DNA of 64,000 nucleotides from Pigmentiphaga litoralis (GTDB taxonomy: Bacteria; Pseudomonadota; Gammaproteobacteria; Burkholderiales; Burkholderiaceae_B). A program made the position numbers and the translations under genes. This document shows, one piece after another, positions 25,663 through 34,714 of the stretch. Where the stretch lies: positions 2,666,001-2,730,000 of the forward strand of contig NZ_JACCBP010000001.1 in assembly GCF_013408655.1 (NCBI RefSeq), read 5' to 3'. The notes beneath the pieces are model-generated. The model was not told where the DNA came from. It ran no database searches and was given only the letters and a program-made list of their open reading frames with translations. Position 1 is the stretch's first letter. Each line of letters starts with the position of its first letter.

Positions 25663-26447
25663 ACAGCCAGCGGCGCGTCGGACGTGTCGTGCGACAGCAG
25701 CGACAGGCAATGCTCTTTGATCTCGATGAAGCGGGGATCGGACACCAGCGCACGCGATCGGGGGCGCGCCAGCGGCACATCCAGGCGCTCGACGATGCGG
25801 CCGGGCCGCGTCGCCATCACATAGATGTCATCCGATAAATAGACCGCCTCTTCCACGTCGTGCGTCACGAAGACGACGGTCTTCTGGAAGTCGGCCCAGA
25901 TCTGCAGCAGCCAGTCCTGCATGCGTGATTTGGTCTGCGCATCCAGGGCGCCGAAGGGCTCATCGAGCAGGATGATGTCGGTGTCCGTCAGCAAGGTGCG
26001 CAGCAGCGCCGCGCGTTGCCGCATGCCGCCCGACAGCGCGCTCGGGTACACGTGTTCAAAGCCGGCAAGACCGTATTTGCGCAGGTAGGGCAAGGCACGT
26101 TCCCGGGCTTCGGCCACCGGTACGCCGCGGATTTCCATGCCGAGCACGATGTTGTCGAGCACGGTGCGCCACGACAGCAGCAGGTCTTTCTGCAGCATGT
26201 AGCCCACCAGCCCGATCATGCCGGTCACGTCGTCGCCATCGACCCGCACCTGGCCCGAGGTCGGCGCCTGCAGGCCGGCGATCACGTTGAACAGCGTGCT
26301 CTTGCCGCAGCCCGACGGGCCGATCAGACTGATGAAGCGCCCTGCCGGCACCGTCAGGTCGACGGGGGCCAGGGCCTGGAATACGCCGTTCGGCGTGGGG
26401 AAGGAGACGGAAACCGCATCGAGCTGCAAACGGGCTAGGTCGGGCAT
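25656..26447 (-). CDS. ABC importer ATPase, NitT/TauT type
   Basis: ATP-binding subunit of 263 residues. Walker A is at 43-51 (GPSGCGKST), signature LSGGMRQRAAL, Walker B IILLDEPFGALD, and switch His in FVTHDVEEAV. Strongest resemblance is to SsuB/TauB proteins. ATG 26447 follows AGGAAG. It is the first gene of the importer-amidase operon, 127 bp downstream of a LysR gene on the same strand. Its last codons run into the 13-bp repeat array. Confidence 0.94.
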   Translation of the reverse strand: MPDLARLQLDAVSVSFPTPNGVFQALAPVDLTVPAGRFISLIGPSGCGKSTLFNVIAGLQAPTSGQVRVDGDDVTGMIGLVGYMLQKDLLLSWRTVLDNIVLGMEIRGVPVAEARERALPYLRKYGLAGFEHVYPSALSGGMRQRAALLRTLLTDTDIILLDEPFGALDAQTKSRMQDWLLQIWADFQKTVVFVTHDVEEAVYLSDDIYVMATRPGRIVERLDVPLARPRSRALVSDPRFIEIKEHCLSLLSHDTSDAPLAVA

Positions 26448-26574
26448 CTGACTTCCTGCATGGCGCCCGGAACCGGGCTGACAGAAAAAGTGTAGTGATG
26501 CGCCCTGCCCGCGCCAAACGACTTTTCCTCGCTCGGCGATTGAGTTTTGGTGATGTGGCTGTGACGGCGCCTGG

Positions 26575-27522
26575 CTACGCTTCGCGCGCGTGCCGCCGTG
26601 CCGCGGCCGCGATGCGTATGCAATCGATCAATTCGGTGACCACCTGGGGCCGCACGCCATCGCTGCGCAAGGTCAGTCCCACCGACCCCGTGGTGTGCCG
26701 CGTATCGCAGGCCAGCCGCACCAGCGTGCCACGCGCGATGTCCTGCTCGACCGTACCGACTGCGATGAACCAGATCGCATCGCTGGACTGCACGTAGGTG
26801 CGCGCGAACGAGTCGGACATGGTCTCGATGCTGCCGCCTTCGATCGACGTGCTGGACCGGATCAGGAAGGAATCGATGCTGTGCCGGATCGCGGTGGACG
26901 GCAGCGGCAGCATCATGCAGTAGGGACTGAGCGCATGCGGCTCGACAATGGGCATGCGCGCGAGCGGGTGGCCGGGCCGCACGACGATCACCACGTCTTC
27001 GGCATAGAGATGTTCATAGGACACGCCAAGCATTTCGGATGGGTCGGCCAGGCGCCCGAGCAGCAGATCGATCTCGCCCCGCTTGAGCAGCGCCAGCAGC
27101 TCGGCATTGACGCCGATGTGGACCTTGAAGCGCGTGGCGGGCCACTTCTGCCGGAACATGCGCACCGCTTCCGGGGCCACGGTTTGCGCGACGGTCGGCA
27201 ACGCACCAAAGGCGATGGTGGGCGCTTCGGGCCGCACCGCCGACGACACATGGTCCAACCCCTCGCGCAGCGTGCGCAGGCTGCTGCCCGCATAGCCCAG
27301 CAGCACCTGGCCCGCCTCGGTGGCGACCACCCCGCTGCGCGATCGGGTGAAGAGCCGGACCCCCAGCATGTCTTCGAATTCGGACAGCGTCTTGGACAAG
27401 GCGGGTTGCGAGATGCCCAGGGCATGGGCCGCGCGCCCCATGTGACCATGCGAGGCAATCGCCAGCACGCAATGCAGATGCCGAAGTTTGGTGCGATTCC
27501 AGCCGGTCAGGTCATGGTCCAT
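26575..27522 (-). CDS. LysR-family regulator, PcaQ/GbpR-like
   Basis: Regulator of 315 residues; the HTH region is MGRAAHALGISQPALSKTLSEFEDMLGVRLF. NRTKLRHLHCVLAIASHGHMGRAA is typical of the PcaQ/GbpR subgroup. ATG 27522 was preferred because GGAGG stands nine bases upstream; a start 21 bases earlier has none. It is divergent from a Bug-sulfatase operon, its most likely target. It also precedes the ABC importer operon on its own strand. An ATAACC-N4-GGAAAA sequence near 27550, resembling a PcaQ box, is a possible site. Confidence 0.9.
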   Translation of the reverse strand: MDHDLTGWNRTKLRHLHCVLAIASHGHMGRAAHALGISQPALSKTLSEFEDMLGVRLFTRSRSGVVATEAGQVLLGYAGSSLRTLREGLDHVSSAVRPEAPTIAFGALPTVAQTVAPEAVRMFRQKWPATRFKVHIGVNAELLALLKRGEIDLLLGRLADPSEMLGVSYEHLYAEDVVIVVRPGHPLARMPIVEPHALSPYCMMLPLPSTAIRHSIDSFLIRSSTSIEGGSIETMSDSFARTYVQSSDAIWFIAVGTVEQDIARGTLVRLACDTRHTTGSVGLTLRSDGVRPQVVTELIDCIRIAAAARRHAREA

Positions 27523-27652
27523 GAACGCTCCTCCCGCGTGCACGAATCATAACCAGAAGGAAAACAAGCATCCACAATATTCATTTGCCATAACCTGAGC
27601 GACTACCTACAGTGCGAAGCAACCCACCTATAAAAAACCACGGAGGAAGACA

Positions 27653-28621
27653 ATGAACCGAGCTCTACAGGCAGGCTGCGCCGCACTCATCGCCACGCTG
27701 GCGGCCGCGCCGGTGCTGGCCCAGACCCCCTATCCGACCAAGCCTGTCCGCATCCTGACCGGGTCCCCGCCGGGCGCGCCGTCCGACATGGTGGCCCGCA
27801 TCCTGGCTCAGCAATTGGGTGACAAGCTCAAGCAATCCTTCGTGGTCGAAAACCGCCCTGGCGCCAACAATGGCCTGGCCGCGTCGCAAGCAGCGCGTGC
27901 CGACGCCGACGGCTACACCTTGCTGGTCACGCCTGACACTGTCGTGACGGTCAACCCGCTGCTCTACAAGAAAATGGAATTCGATCCGCGTGCGGACCTG
28001 GTTCCGGTCGCCCGGGTGGCCAGCTTCAACCAGATGCTGGTCTGCAATTCGGCCTTGAAGATCGCCAACGTCGCGCAGCTGGTGACGCGGTCGCGTGAAA
28101 AGACACTGACCTACGCGTCGGGCGGCCTGGGCTCGCCGGGCCACCTGGCCGCGGCCATGTTCCTGTCGGGCGCGGGCATCACCATGGACCACATCCCTTA
28201 CAAGGGCCCCAGCCCGGCGCTGAGCGACGTGATGGGTGGCCAGGTCGATTGCGGATTCCTGACCACGCCCACCGTGTTGCCGAACATCCAGGCCGGACGC
28301 CTGACCGCGCTGGCCGTGTCCTCGTCCAAGCCCTCGCCGATGGCGCCCAACGTGCCCACCCTGACCCAGGTCGGCCTGCCCGATATCGACGCTTCGTTCA
28401 GCCAGTATCTGATGACGCCCAAGGGCACGCCCGACGCGATCGTCAGTATGCTGCAGAACAGCGTGCGCGAAGCCCTGGCCGACCCCGCCGTGCGCGAACG
28501 GCTGCAGGCGCTCGACCTGACCCCGGTCGAAGAAAACGCCGCCGCCTCGCGCACCCGCCTGACGCAAGACACCACCAAATGGTCGGCGGTCGTCAAGCGC
28601 CTGAACATCCAACCGGAATGA
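27653..28621 (+). CDS. Bug-family TTT periplasmic receptor (4)
   Basis: Receptor of 322 residues; signal peptide cut after VLA (about 23). Mature blocks: YPTKPVRILTGSPPGAPSDMVARIL, FVVENRPGANNGLAASQ, ADADGYTLLVTPDTV, YASGGLGSPGHLAAAMF and HIPYKGPSPALSDVMGGQ. The GSPPGAPSD loop differs from the usual PFxxGGxxD of the other receptors here, so the ligand may differ. Its stop is one base from the ATG of the sulfatase, so the two are tightly coupled: receptor and enzyme may handle the same sulfated or released acid. Confidence 0.93.
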   Translation: MNRALQAGCAALIATLAAAPVLAQTPYPTKPVRILTGSPPGAPSDMVARILAQQLGDKLKQSFVVENRPGANNGLAASQAARADADGYTLLVTPDTVVTVNPLLYKKMEFDPRADLVPVARVASFNQMLVCNSALKIANVAQLVTRSREKTLTYASGGLGSPGHLAAAMFLSGAGITMDHIPYKGPSPALSDVMGGQVDCGFLTTPTVLPNIQAGRLTALAVSSSKPSPMAPNVPTLTQVGLPDIDASFSQYLMTPKGTPDAIVSMLQNSVREALADPAVRERLQALDLTPVEENAAASRTRLTQDTTKWSAVVKRLNIQPE

Positions 28622-28622
28622 C

Positions 28623-30182
28623 ATGACCGTCCAGAACGTCCTCTTCATCATGTGCGACCAGCTCAGGCGTGATCACCTGGGCTGCTACGGGCATCCGTAT
28701 CTGCGCACGCCCAACATCGACGCGCTGGCGCGGCGCGGCGTCCGCTTCGACAACGCTTTCGTGAACTCGGGGGTGTGCGGACCGTCGCGGATGAGCTACT
28801 ACACCGGCCGCTATCCCATCACGCACGGGGCGACCTGGAACCGCGTGCCCCTGTCGGTTGGCGAACTGACCATGGGCGACTACCTGCGCGGCCGCGGCAT
28901 CGACCTGGCGCTGGCCGGCAAGACCCACGTCATGCCCGACGACGAAGGCATGCGCCGCCTGCAACTCGATGGCGGCCACGAACTGGCGCACTTGCTGACC
29001 CGCGGCGGCTTTCATGAAGTCGATCGCTACGACGGCCACCACTCGCCCGGCGACGAAAGCGGCTATCCCGCCTTCCTGCGCGCGCAGGGCTATGTGTCGG
29101 ATGACCCGTGGACCGACTTCGTGATTTCAGGAATTGGACCGGATGGCACGGTCGCCAGCGGCTGGCACATGCGCAACGTGCACCTGCCCGCGCGGGTTCG
29201 CGAAGAACATTCCGAAACCGCCTTCATGACCGACCAGGCCATGGACTACATTGCCGGCCAGGGCGACCAGCCCTGGGTGCTTCACCTGAGCTACGTCAAG
29301 CCGCACTGGCCCTATATGGCGCCCGCGCCCTATCACGCGATGTATACGCCTGACCAATGCCTGCCGGTCGTGCGCAATGCCGCGGAACGCGTGGATGCCC
29401 ATCCCGTCGTCGCCGCCTACCGCGAGCACGAAGAAAGCCAGAGCTTTTCCCGGGACGACTGCCAGCGCATCGTCCGGCCCGCCTACCAGGGATTGATCTC
29501 GCAGGTCGACACGCACCTGGGCCGCCTGTTCGACGCCATGGAACGCCAGGGCGTCCTCGACAAGACCCTGGTCATCTTTACCGCCGACCACGGCGACCTG
29601 CTGGGCGATCACTGGCTGGGCGAAAAGGAACTGTTCTATGACTGCGTGCAGCGCGTGCCGCTGATCGTGGTCGATCCGTCCGCCGCCGCGGACGCGACGC
29701 GTGGCACGGCGGACGCCCGCTTTGCCGAAGCCGTCGACATCCTGCCGACGATGCTGGATGCGCTGGGCATGCTGCCGCCCGCGCAGCGCATCGAAGGCCG
29801 CAGCTTGCTGGGGCTAACCCGTGGCAGCGCCGACAATTGGCGAGATGCGGCGTTCTCGGAGCTGGACTACAGCTTCCGCGGCGCGCGCCTGAGCCTGGGC
29901 AAGTCCGTGACCGACTGCCGTGCGTTTTCGGTGCGGACGGCAAGGTGGCGCTACGTGTATTGGATCGGCGAGCCCGAGCAGTTGTATGACCTGCAGGCGG
30001 ACCCCGATGAATTCACGGACCTGGGCCGCGACCCAGCCTTCGCATCCGAGCGCGACACGCTGCGCGCGCAACTGATGGACTGGCTGGTGCATCGCCGGCA
30101 CCGGGATACCGTCAGCGATGCGTTCGTGGAAAGCCGGACCAACACGCACAAGAAGGCAGGGGTGTTCTACGGGCAGTGGTAG
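28623..30182 (+). CDS. sulfatase / phosphonate monoester hydrolase family enzyme
   Basis: Alkaline-phosphatase-superfamily hydrolase of 519 residues. The formylglycine motif is C52-G-P-S-R56 (VCGPSRMSYYTGR). Metal-binding residues include D12 (IMCDQLRRDHLG) and D322-H323 (TADHGDLLGDH). N-terminal VLFIMCDQLRRDHLGCYGHP is seen in choline sulfatases and phosphonate monoester hydrolases. No signal peptide, so it is cytoplasmic. Active-site maturation needs a formylglycine-generating enzyme that is not in this window. It follows the Bug receptor by one base. Confidence 0.9.
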   Translation: MTVQNVLFIMCDQLRRDHLGCYGHPYLRTPNIDALARRGVRFDNAFVNSGVCGPSRMSYYTGRYPITHGATWNRVPLSVGELTMGDYLRGRGIDLALAGKTHVMPDDEGMRRLQLDGGHELAHLLTRGGFHEVDRYDGHHSPGDESGYPAFLRAQGYVSDDPWTDFVISGIGPDGTVASGWHMRNVHLPARVREEHSETAFMTDQAMDYIAGQGDQPWVLHLSYVKPHWPYMAPAPYHAMYTPDQCLPVVRNAAERVDAHPVVAAYREHEESQSFSRDDCQRIVRPAYQGLISQVDTHLGRLFDAMERQGVLDKTLVIFTADHGDLLGDHWLGEKELFYDCVQRVPLIVVDPSAAADATRGTADARFAEAVDILPTMLDALGMLPPAQRIEGRSLLGLTRGSADNWRDAAFSELDYSFRGARLSLGKSVTDCRAFSVRTARWRYVYWIGEPEQLYDLQADPDEFTDLGRDPAFASERDTLRAQLMDWLVHRRHRDTVSDAFVESRTNTHKKAGVFYGQW

Positions 30183-30203
30183 TGGCGGGGTGAATCCCGC
30201 CAC
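30182..30203. terminator. hairpin between convergent sulfatase and LysR genes
   Basis: GTGGCGGG (30182-30189), six-base loop, CCCGCCAC (30196-30203): a perfect 8-bp GC-rich stem right after the sulfatase stop. No T-run follows; it may act in both directions. Confidence 0.5.
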
Positions 30204-30208
30204 CTTGA

Positions 30209-31111
30209 TCAGCCCCCGCCCTGCTGCCGCCGCAACACATCGATGAACCGCGTCACCGCCGCCGATAGAAACCTGTCCTTGCGTGTCAGCACGCCCAACT
30301 CGCGATAGACCGGCGGCGCTTCCATCGGCACGACGGCGAGCTCGGACGCATCCAGCAGGCGCAAGGTCATCCGCGGAATGGCGGTGATGCCAAGACCTGC
30401 CGCGACCATCGCGCCGATCAGCGCCAGCGACGACGACTCGTATTTCGGCACGATGGTCTGGCCGGTCTCGGCCAGCACGCGGTCGGTAATGCGCCGCACG
30501 CTGGTGCCTTCGCCGCTGGCCAGGAAGGGCCTTTCGGTCAGCCGCGACCAGCTGGCTTTCTTCAGGCGGGCGAAGGGATCGCGCTTGCCGCAGATCAACA
30601 CGAACTCGTCGCGCAGCAAAGGGGCATAGTCGATGCCGGCCGCATCGTGCGAGGGCGGCGACGACAAGGCGAAGTCGGCGGTGCCGTCGATCAGCAGTGC
30701 AAGCGATCGTTCGGCCGGCAGCGAATGCAATCCGATCACCACATGCGGGTGCGACTGTTCGTATTCCGCGATCGCGTGCGGCAGCAGCGCCGCTGCGACC
30801 GACGGCAGCGACGCGATCGTGACGCTGCCGCGCTGGCCGGCAACGAACTCCGACAGATCGCTCAGTGAACTGTCGAATTCGGACACGATGCGGCGGGCAA
30901 TGGGCAACAGTTCCTGCCCGGCGCTGGTCAGGTCCACCCGCCGCGTGTTCCGGTCAAAGAGCCGCACCCCAAGCTTGCCTTCCAGGGTCTTGATCGTGCG
31001 CGTGAGCGCGGGCTGCGACACGTGCAGCTGTTCTGACGCAATACGAAAGTTCTTCACGTCGGCGATGTGAAGAAACGCCTCGAGTTCATGGACCGTCAAT
31101 CTGGCACGCAT
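30209..31111 (-). CDS. LysR-family regulator
   Basis: Regulator of 300 residues; HTH block LTVHELEAFLHIADVKNFRIASEQLHVSQPALTRTIKTLE (about 4-42), effector domain about 90-295. ATG 31111 follows GGAGGCAGG; a start 45 bases upstream lacks a ribosome site. It is divergent from the seven-gene catabolic operon that begins with Bug receptor 5 and is its probable activator. ATTGTATTTCTCTAAT near 31170 holds possible T-N11-A sites. Confidence 0.92.
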   Translation of the reverse strand: MRARLTVHELEAFLHIADVKNFRIASEQLHVSQPALTRTIKTLEGKLGVRLFDRNTRRVDLTSAGQELLPIARRIVSEFDSSLSDLSEFVAGQRGSVTIASLPSVAAALLPHAIAEYEQSHPHVVIGLHSLPAERSLALLIDGTADFALSSPPSHDAAGIDYAPLLRDEFVLICGKRDPFARLKKASWSRLTERPFLASGEGTSVRRITDRVLAETGQTIVPKYESSSLALIGAMVAAGLGITAIPRMTLRLLDASELAVVPMEAPPVYRELGVLTRKDRFLSAAVTRFIDVLRRQQGGG

Positions 31112-31266
31112 GCCTGCCTCCGGTTGCCGTTCCCGGCAATAACGAAACCTGATCAAAGCAATCAGACAATTGTATTTCTCTAATCATTCGGCGGCTCGCA
31201 TACTCGCTCCACGCCTGCGAGACGACAGGCACGGGCCCCAGGCCACACAGAATATTGGAGACGACG

Positions 31267-32310
31267 ATGACGTTGCTGGTCCGCAAGGCGCTTGCCCCCG
31301 GATGGCGGGTGCCGCTGTTCCTGTCCTTGATGAAACGTACCCTGACCGCGGGCATGGCAGCCGGCGTGCTGGCCAGCGCCCTGCTGCCCGCCACGGCCTT
31401 CGCTGCCGCTGCCGACGACGCGTTTCCGCGTCAGTCGATCAAGCTGGTCCTGCCCTTCCCGCCAGGCAGCGGCACGGACGGCACCGCGCGGGTCATGGGC
31501 AACGAGATTGCCGCGGCAATCGGCCAGCCGGTGGTGATCGAGAACAAGGCGGGCGCAAATGGCTTCCTGGCCGCGGAGGCCGTGGCCAAGGCCGACCCGG
31601 ACGGCTACACGCTGCTGTTCACCAGCAACACGCACATCGCCAACAAGTATCTGTTCAAAAAGCTGCCCTACGACCCGATCCAGGATTTCAAGAGCGTGTC
31701 GCTGCTCAAGGAAGCGCCGCTGGTGGTGGTCGTTGGCGCCAACTCGTCGTTCAAGACCCTGGCGGACCTGACGCAGAAGGTCAAGGCCGAGCCCGGCCGC
31801 GTGTCCTTTGCCAGCGGCAATTCGTCATCGCGCGTGGCGGCCGAACTGTATAGCCAGTCGATCGGCAGCCCGATGCTGTATGTGCCGTACAAGGGCAACC
31901 CGGCGGCCATTACGGACCTGCTGGGGGGACGGGTCGATGTCATGTTCTCGGACACGACATCGGTCATGTCGTCGATCAAGTCGGGACGGCTGCGCGCGTT
32001 GGCAGTGACCAGCCAGACGCGCCTCAATGGCCTGAAGGAGGTGCCGACGACCGTGGAACTGGGGCTGCCGCAGGTGATCCTGGGATCGTGGCTGGCCGTG
32101 CTGGCCCCCGCGCGCACGCCCGACGCCCTGGTCGCGAAACTCAATGCCATCTTCCTTGCCGCGCTCCATACCGACAGTGTGCTGAAGAACTTCGTGGCCA
32201 ATGACTCGGAACCTAAGGGCAGCACGCCGGCGGAGCTGGATCGTTTCATGAACGCTGAGGCGACCAAGTGGAGCGACATCATCACCAAGGCGGGCATCCA
32301 GCCCGAATGA
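31267..32310 (+). CDS. Bug-family TTT periplasmic receptor (5)
   Basis: Receptor of 347 residues. Blocks: FPRQSIKLVLPFPPGSGTDGTARVM, VVIENKAGANGFLAAEAV, PDGYTLLFTSNTHIANKYLF, SFASGNSSSRVAAELY and YVPYKGNPAAITDLLGGRV. ATG 31267 is supported by GGAG six bases upstream but adds about 21 residues before the MKRTLTAG signal peptide; ATG 31330 is an alternative start. Cut likely after AFA (about 46). First gene of the 31267-37353 operon. Confidence 0.9.
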   Translation: MTLLVRKALAPGWRVPLFLSLMKRTLTAGMAAGVLASALLPATAFAAAADDAFPRQSIKLVLPFPPGSGTDGTARVMGNEIAAAIGQPVVIENKAGANGFLAAEAVAKADPDGYTLLFTSNTHIANKYLFKKLPYDPIQDFKSVSLLKEAPLVVVVGANSSFKTLADLTQKVKAEPGRVSFASGNSSSRVAAELYSQSIGSPMLYVPYKGNPAAITDLLGGRVDVMFSDTTSVMSSIKSGRLRALAVTSQTRLNGLKEVPTTVELGLPQVILGSWLAVLAPARTPDALVAKLNAIFLAALHTDSVLKNFVANDSEPKGSTPAELDRFMNAEATKWSDIITKAGIQPE

Positions 32311-32370
32311 ACCTCTGGCCGGATCCGGTCCGCCAGGACCGGTGGCCGCCCCTTCCCTACGCGAGCTTCC

Positions 32371-33147
32371 ATGTCCATCGACCTGCACAAACGCGACGAC
32401 GGCGTCGCCCTCATCACCATCAATCGACCCGAAACGCTCAATGCCTTCGATGCCGAGCATTACGCGCATCTGGCCGCCGCGTGGGCCGAGACCCGGGATG
32501 ATGCGTCGGTCCGCGCCATCGTCATCACGGGCGCCGGCAACAAGTCCTTCAGCACCGGCGCCGACCTGAAGACCTTCATCGGCAATCCGCCTGCGCTCTC
32601 GGAGTTCTGGCAGACGCAAAAAGGGATGCTGCTCAATCGCGGACTGGAGATGTGGAAGCCGGTCGTTGCGGCTGTCAACGGCTATTGCCTGGGCGGCGGC
32701 ATGACCCTGCTGCTGGCCACCGACATCCGCATCGCGGCGCCCCATGCCACCTTCGGGCTGTCGGAGGTCAAGCGCGGCGTGATCGCGGCCAACGGCGGCA
32801 CGCAGCGCATCATGGAACAGCTGCCCCGTGCGATCGCCATGGAAGTGCTGCTGACCGGCGACCGCTTCGATGCCGAGACGGCGGCCCGCTGGGGACTGGT
32901 CAACCGCGTGGTGCCGGCCGACGACCTGGTGGCGACCGCCTGCGAGTACGCCGAGCGGATCGCCCGCAATGCGCCGCTGGCAGTCCAGGCGGCCAAGGAA
33001 CTGGCGCTGCGGTCGCGCGACATGTCGCTGGCCGAAGGGCTGCGCATGGAACAACTGGTCAACCGCATGCTGGCGGCGACCGGCGACGCCAAGGAAGGCC
33101 GCGCCGCGTTCAAGGAAAAGCGTGATCCCGTATTCACTGCCAGCTGA
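32371..33147 (+). CDS. enoyl-CoA hydratase family protein
   Basis: Crotonase-fold enzyme of 258 residues. Oxyanion-hole segments SFSTGADLKTF (59-69) and NGYCLGGGMTLLLATD (103-118) are clear; catalytic E132 (FGLSEVKRG) is kept, while the first acid of true hydratases is replaced (GGGMTL). It starts 60 bp after the Bug gene and stops 12 bp before the thiolase-like gene. It should act on the CoA ester made by the CoA-transferase downstream. Confidence 0.92.
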   Translation: MSIDLHKRDDGVALITINRPETLNAFDAEHYAHLAAAWAETRDDASVRAIVITGAGNKSFSTGADLKTFIGNPPALSEFWQTQKGMLLNRGLEMWKPVVAAVNGYCLGGGMTLLLATDIRIAAPHATFGLSEVKRGVIAANGGTQRIMEQLPRAIAMEVLLTGDRFDAETAARWGLVNRVVPADDLVATACEYAERIARNAPLAVQAAKELALRSRDMSLAEGLRMEQLVNRMLAATGDAKEGRAAFKEKRDPVFTAS

Positions 33148-33159
33148 GGACGCCACGTC

Positions 33160-34311
33160 ATGCATGCATCCTCCGCAATGCGCGAAAAATATGTGATTGC
33201 CGGCATCGGCCACACGGCGTTCGGCAAGCTGCCGGGCCGCAGCACCCTGAGCCTGAACACCGAGGCATGCCGCGGCGCCCTGGCCGATGCCGGGATAGGC
33301 AAGGACGCGATCGATGCGGTCTTCGTCAAGGTGCCGACCTCGGCACGTGAGTTCATGTACGGCCAGAAGCTGGCGGAAGCGCTAGGTTTGCGGCCCCGGC
33401 TGGGCGGCGCGTGGGACCAGGGCGGCGCGGCCAACGTGGCGCTGATTGCCCACGCCATCGGCGCCATCGAAACCGGCCAGTGCGACGCCGCGCTGATCTG
33501 CTATGCCGATACGCCGCGGTCCGGCAATCGCCAGGTCTATGCGCGGCCACGCGGCGATGACGCCGTGTACGGATGGTTTTCGACGGCCGCCGGGTACGCC
33601 ATGATCCTGAGACGTCACATGATCGAGTACGGCACGCGCCCTGAAGACCTGGCTGCCATTGCGATGGCAAGCCGCCGGCATGGCGCGGCCAATCCGAATG
33701 CGCAGTTGCGCATCCCCTTGTCGCTGGATCAGTACCTGGCGTCACCGCAGCAGCTCGAGCCGCTGCGCCGCGATGATTGCTGCCTGGTATCCGACGGCGG
33801 CGCCGCGATCGTCGTGATGCGCGCCGACCAAGCCCGTTCGCTGGGGGTGCCCCACCCCGTGCCCATTCTGGGCATCGGCCAGGGACAGACCTCGGGCGAA
33901 CTGGCAACCCGCAGCACACTGACGACGACCGAAGCCGTCGCGGCATCGTCACGCGCCTTTGCGATGGCGGGGCTGGCGCCCAAGGACATCGACGTGGTGC
34001 AGATCTATGACTGCTTCACCATCGCGGCGCTCATGACCCTGGAAGACTATGGCTTCTGTCCCAAGGGCCAGTTCGGGGCATGGGCGGCGGGCGGCCGGCT
34101 GGAGATCGATGGCGACCTGCCCATGAATACCAGCGGCGGCCTGCTCTCCGAAACCGGCATGCCCGGCCTGCAACTCATCATTGAAGGCGTGCGCCAGATG
34201 CGGGGCAGCGCCAACCTGCAAGTGGCAGATGCGCGCAACTGCCTGATCAGCAACCAGGGCGGCACGATGCACACGCACGGCACGCTTATCCTCGGGAACA
34301 TGCATGGCTGA
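33160..34311 (+). CDS. thiolase-like protein lacking the usual Cys
   Basis: Thiolase-superfamily protein of 383 residues, of the lipid-transfer (SCP-x) branch that pairs with DUF35 proteins. The fold is clear (VIAGIGHTAFGKLPGRS, VQIYDCFTIAALMTLEDYGFCPKGQ, NTSGGLLSETGMPGLQLIIEGVRQMRG). Where classical thiolases carry the nucleophilic Cys (about 88-91) it has WDQGGAANVAL, and near the end NQGGTMHTHGTLIL has His in place of the usual Gly/Cys block. It may be a non-thiolytic partner or an aldolase-type enzyme. It overlaps the DUF35 gene by eight bases. Confidence 0.85.
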   Translation: MHASSAMREKYVIAGIGHTAFGKLPGRSTLSLNTEACRGALADAGIGKDAIDAVFVKVPTSAREFMYGQKLAEALGLRPRLGGAWDQGGAANVALIAHAIGAIETGQCDAALICYADTPRSGNRQVYARPRGDDAVYGWFSTAAGYAMILRRHMIEYGTRPEDLAAIAMASRRHGAANPNAQLRIPLSLDQYLASPQQLEPLRRDDCCLVSDGGAAIVVMRADQARSLGVPHPVPILGIGQGQTSGELATRSTLTTTEAVAASSRAFAMAGLAPKDIDVVQIYDCFTIAALMTLEDYGFCPKGQFGAWAAGGRLEIDGDLPMNTSGGLLSETGMPGLQLIIEGVRQMRGSANLQVADARNCLISNQGGTMHTHGTLILGNMHG

Positions 34312-34714
34312 CTTTCCCCAACCCGACATCACCGACACCAATCGCCCGTTCTGGGAAGGGCTGGACGCCGGCCGCCTGCTCTTCCAGCAATGCGACCAGG
34401 GCCACCGCTGGCTGCCTGCCCGCGACTTCTGCCCCGACTGCCTGTCCTCGACCTTCGAATTCGTTCCGGCCAGCGGCCTCGCCCGTGTCCTGAGCTGGGT
34501 GGTGTACCGCACCGCGTTCAATGATGCCTTCAAGGACCGCCTGCCCTACAACGTCGCGTTGGTGGAACTGGAAGAAGGCCCACGCATGATGACCAATGTG
34601 CTGTGCGCCCCGGACGCGCTTGCGGCAGACCTTCCGGTCGAGCTGGTGATCCAGAAGGAAGACACGTGCAGCGTTGCCCGGTTCCAGCCGGCCGGCCGCA
34701 AGGCGGAGGCATGA
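34304..34714 (+). CDS. DUF35 OB-fold protein with zinc ribbon
   Basis: A 136-residue protein with an N-terminal rubredoxin-like ribbon and an OB fold (about 55-130), the normal partner of SCP-x type thiolases, to which it supplies a CoA-binding surface. The ribbon is C30-x3-H34 ... C43-x2-C46 (QQCDQGHRW, FCPDC), so one of the four usual Cys is missing or replaced by His. The start overlaps the thiolase-like gene and the stop overlaps the CoA-transferase start, so all three are translationally coupled. Confidence 0.87.
   Translation: MADFPQPDITDTNRPFWEGLDAGRLLFQQCDQGHRWLPARDFCPDCLSSTFEFVPASGLARVLSWVVYRTAFNDAFKDRLPYNVALVELEEGPRMMTNVLCAPDALAADLPVELVIQKEDTCSVARFQPAGRKAEA

Noticed and set aside
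23618..26447. The NitT/TauT ABC genes as the missing membrane partner of the Bug receptors.
   Set aside because: ABC importers use their own class of binding protein, which is present in this operon; TTT receptors work with TctA/TctB.
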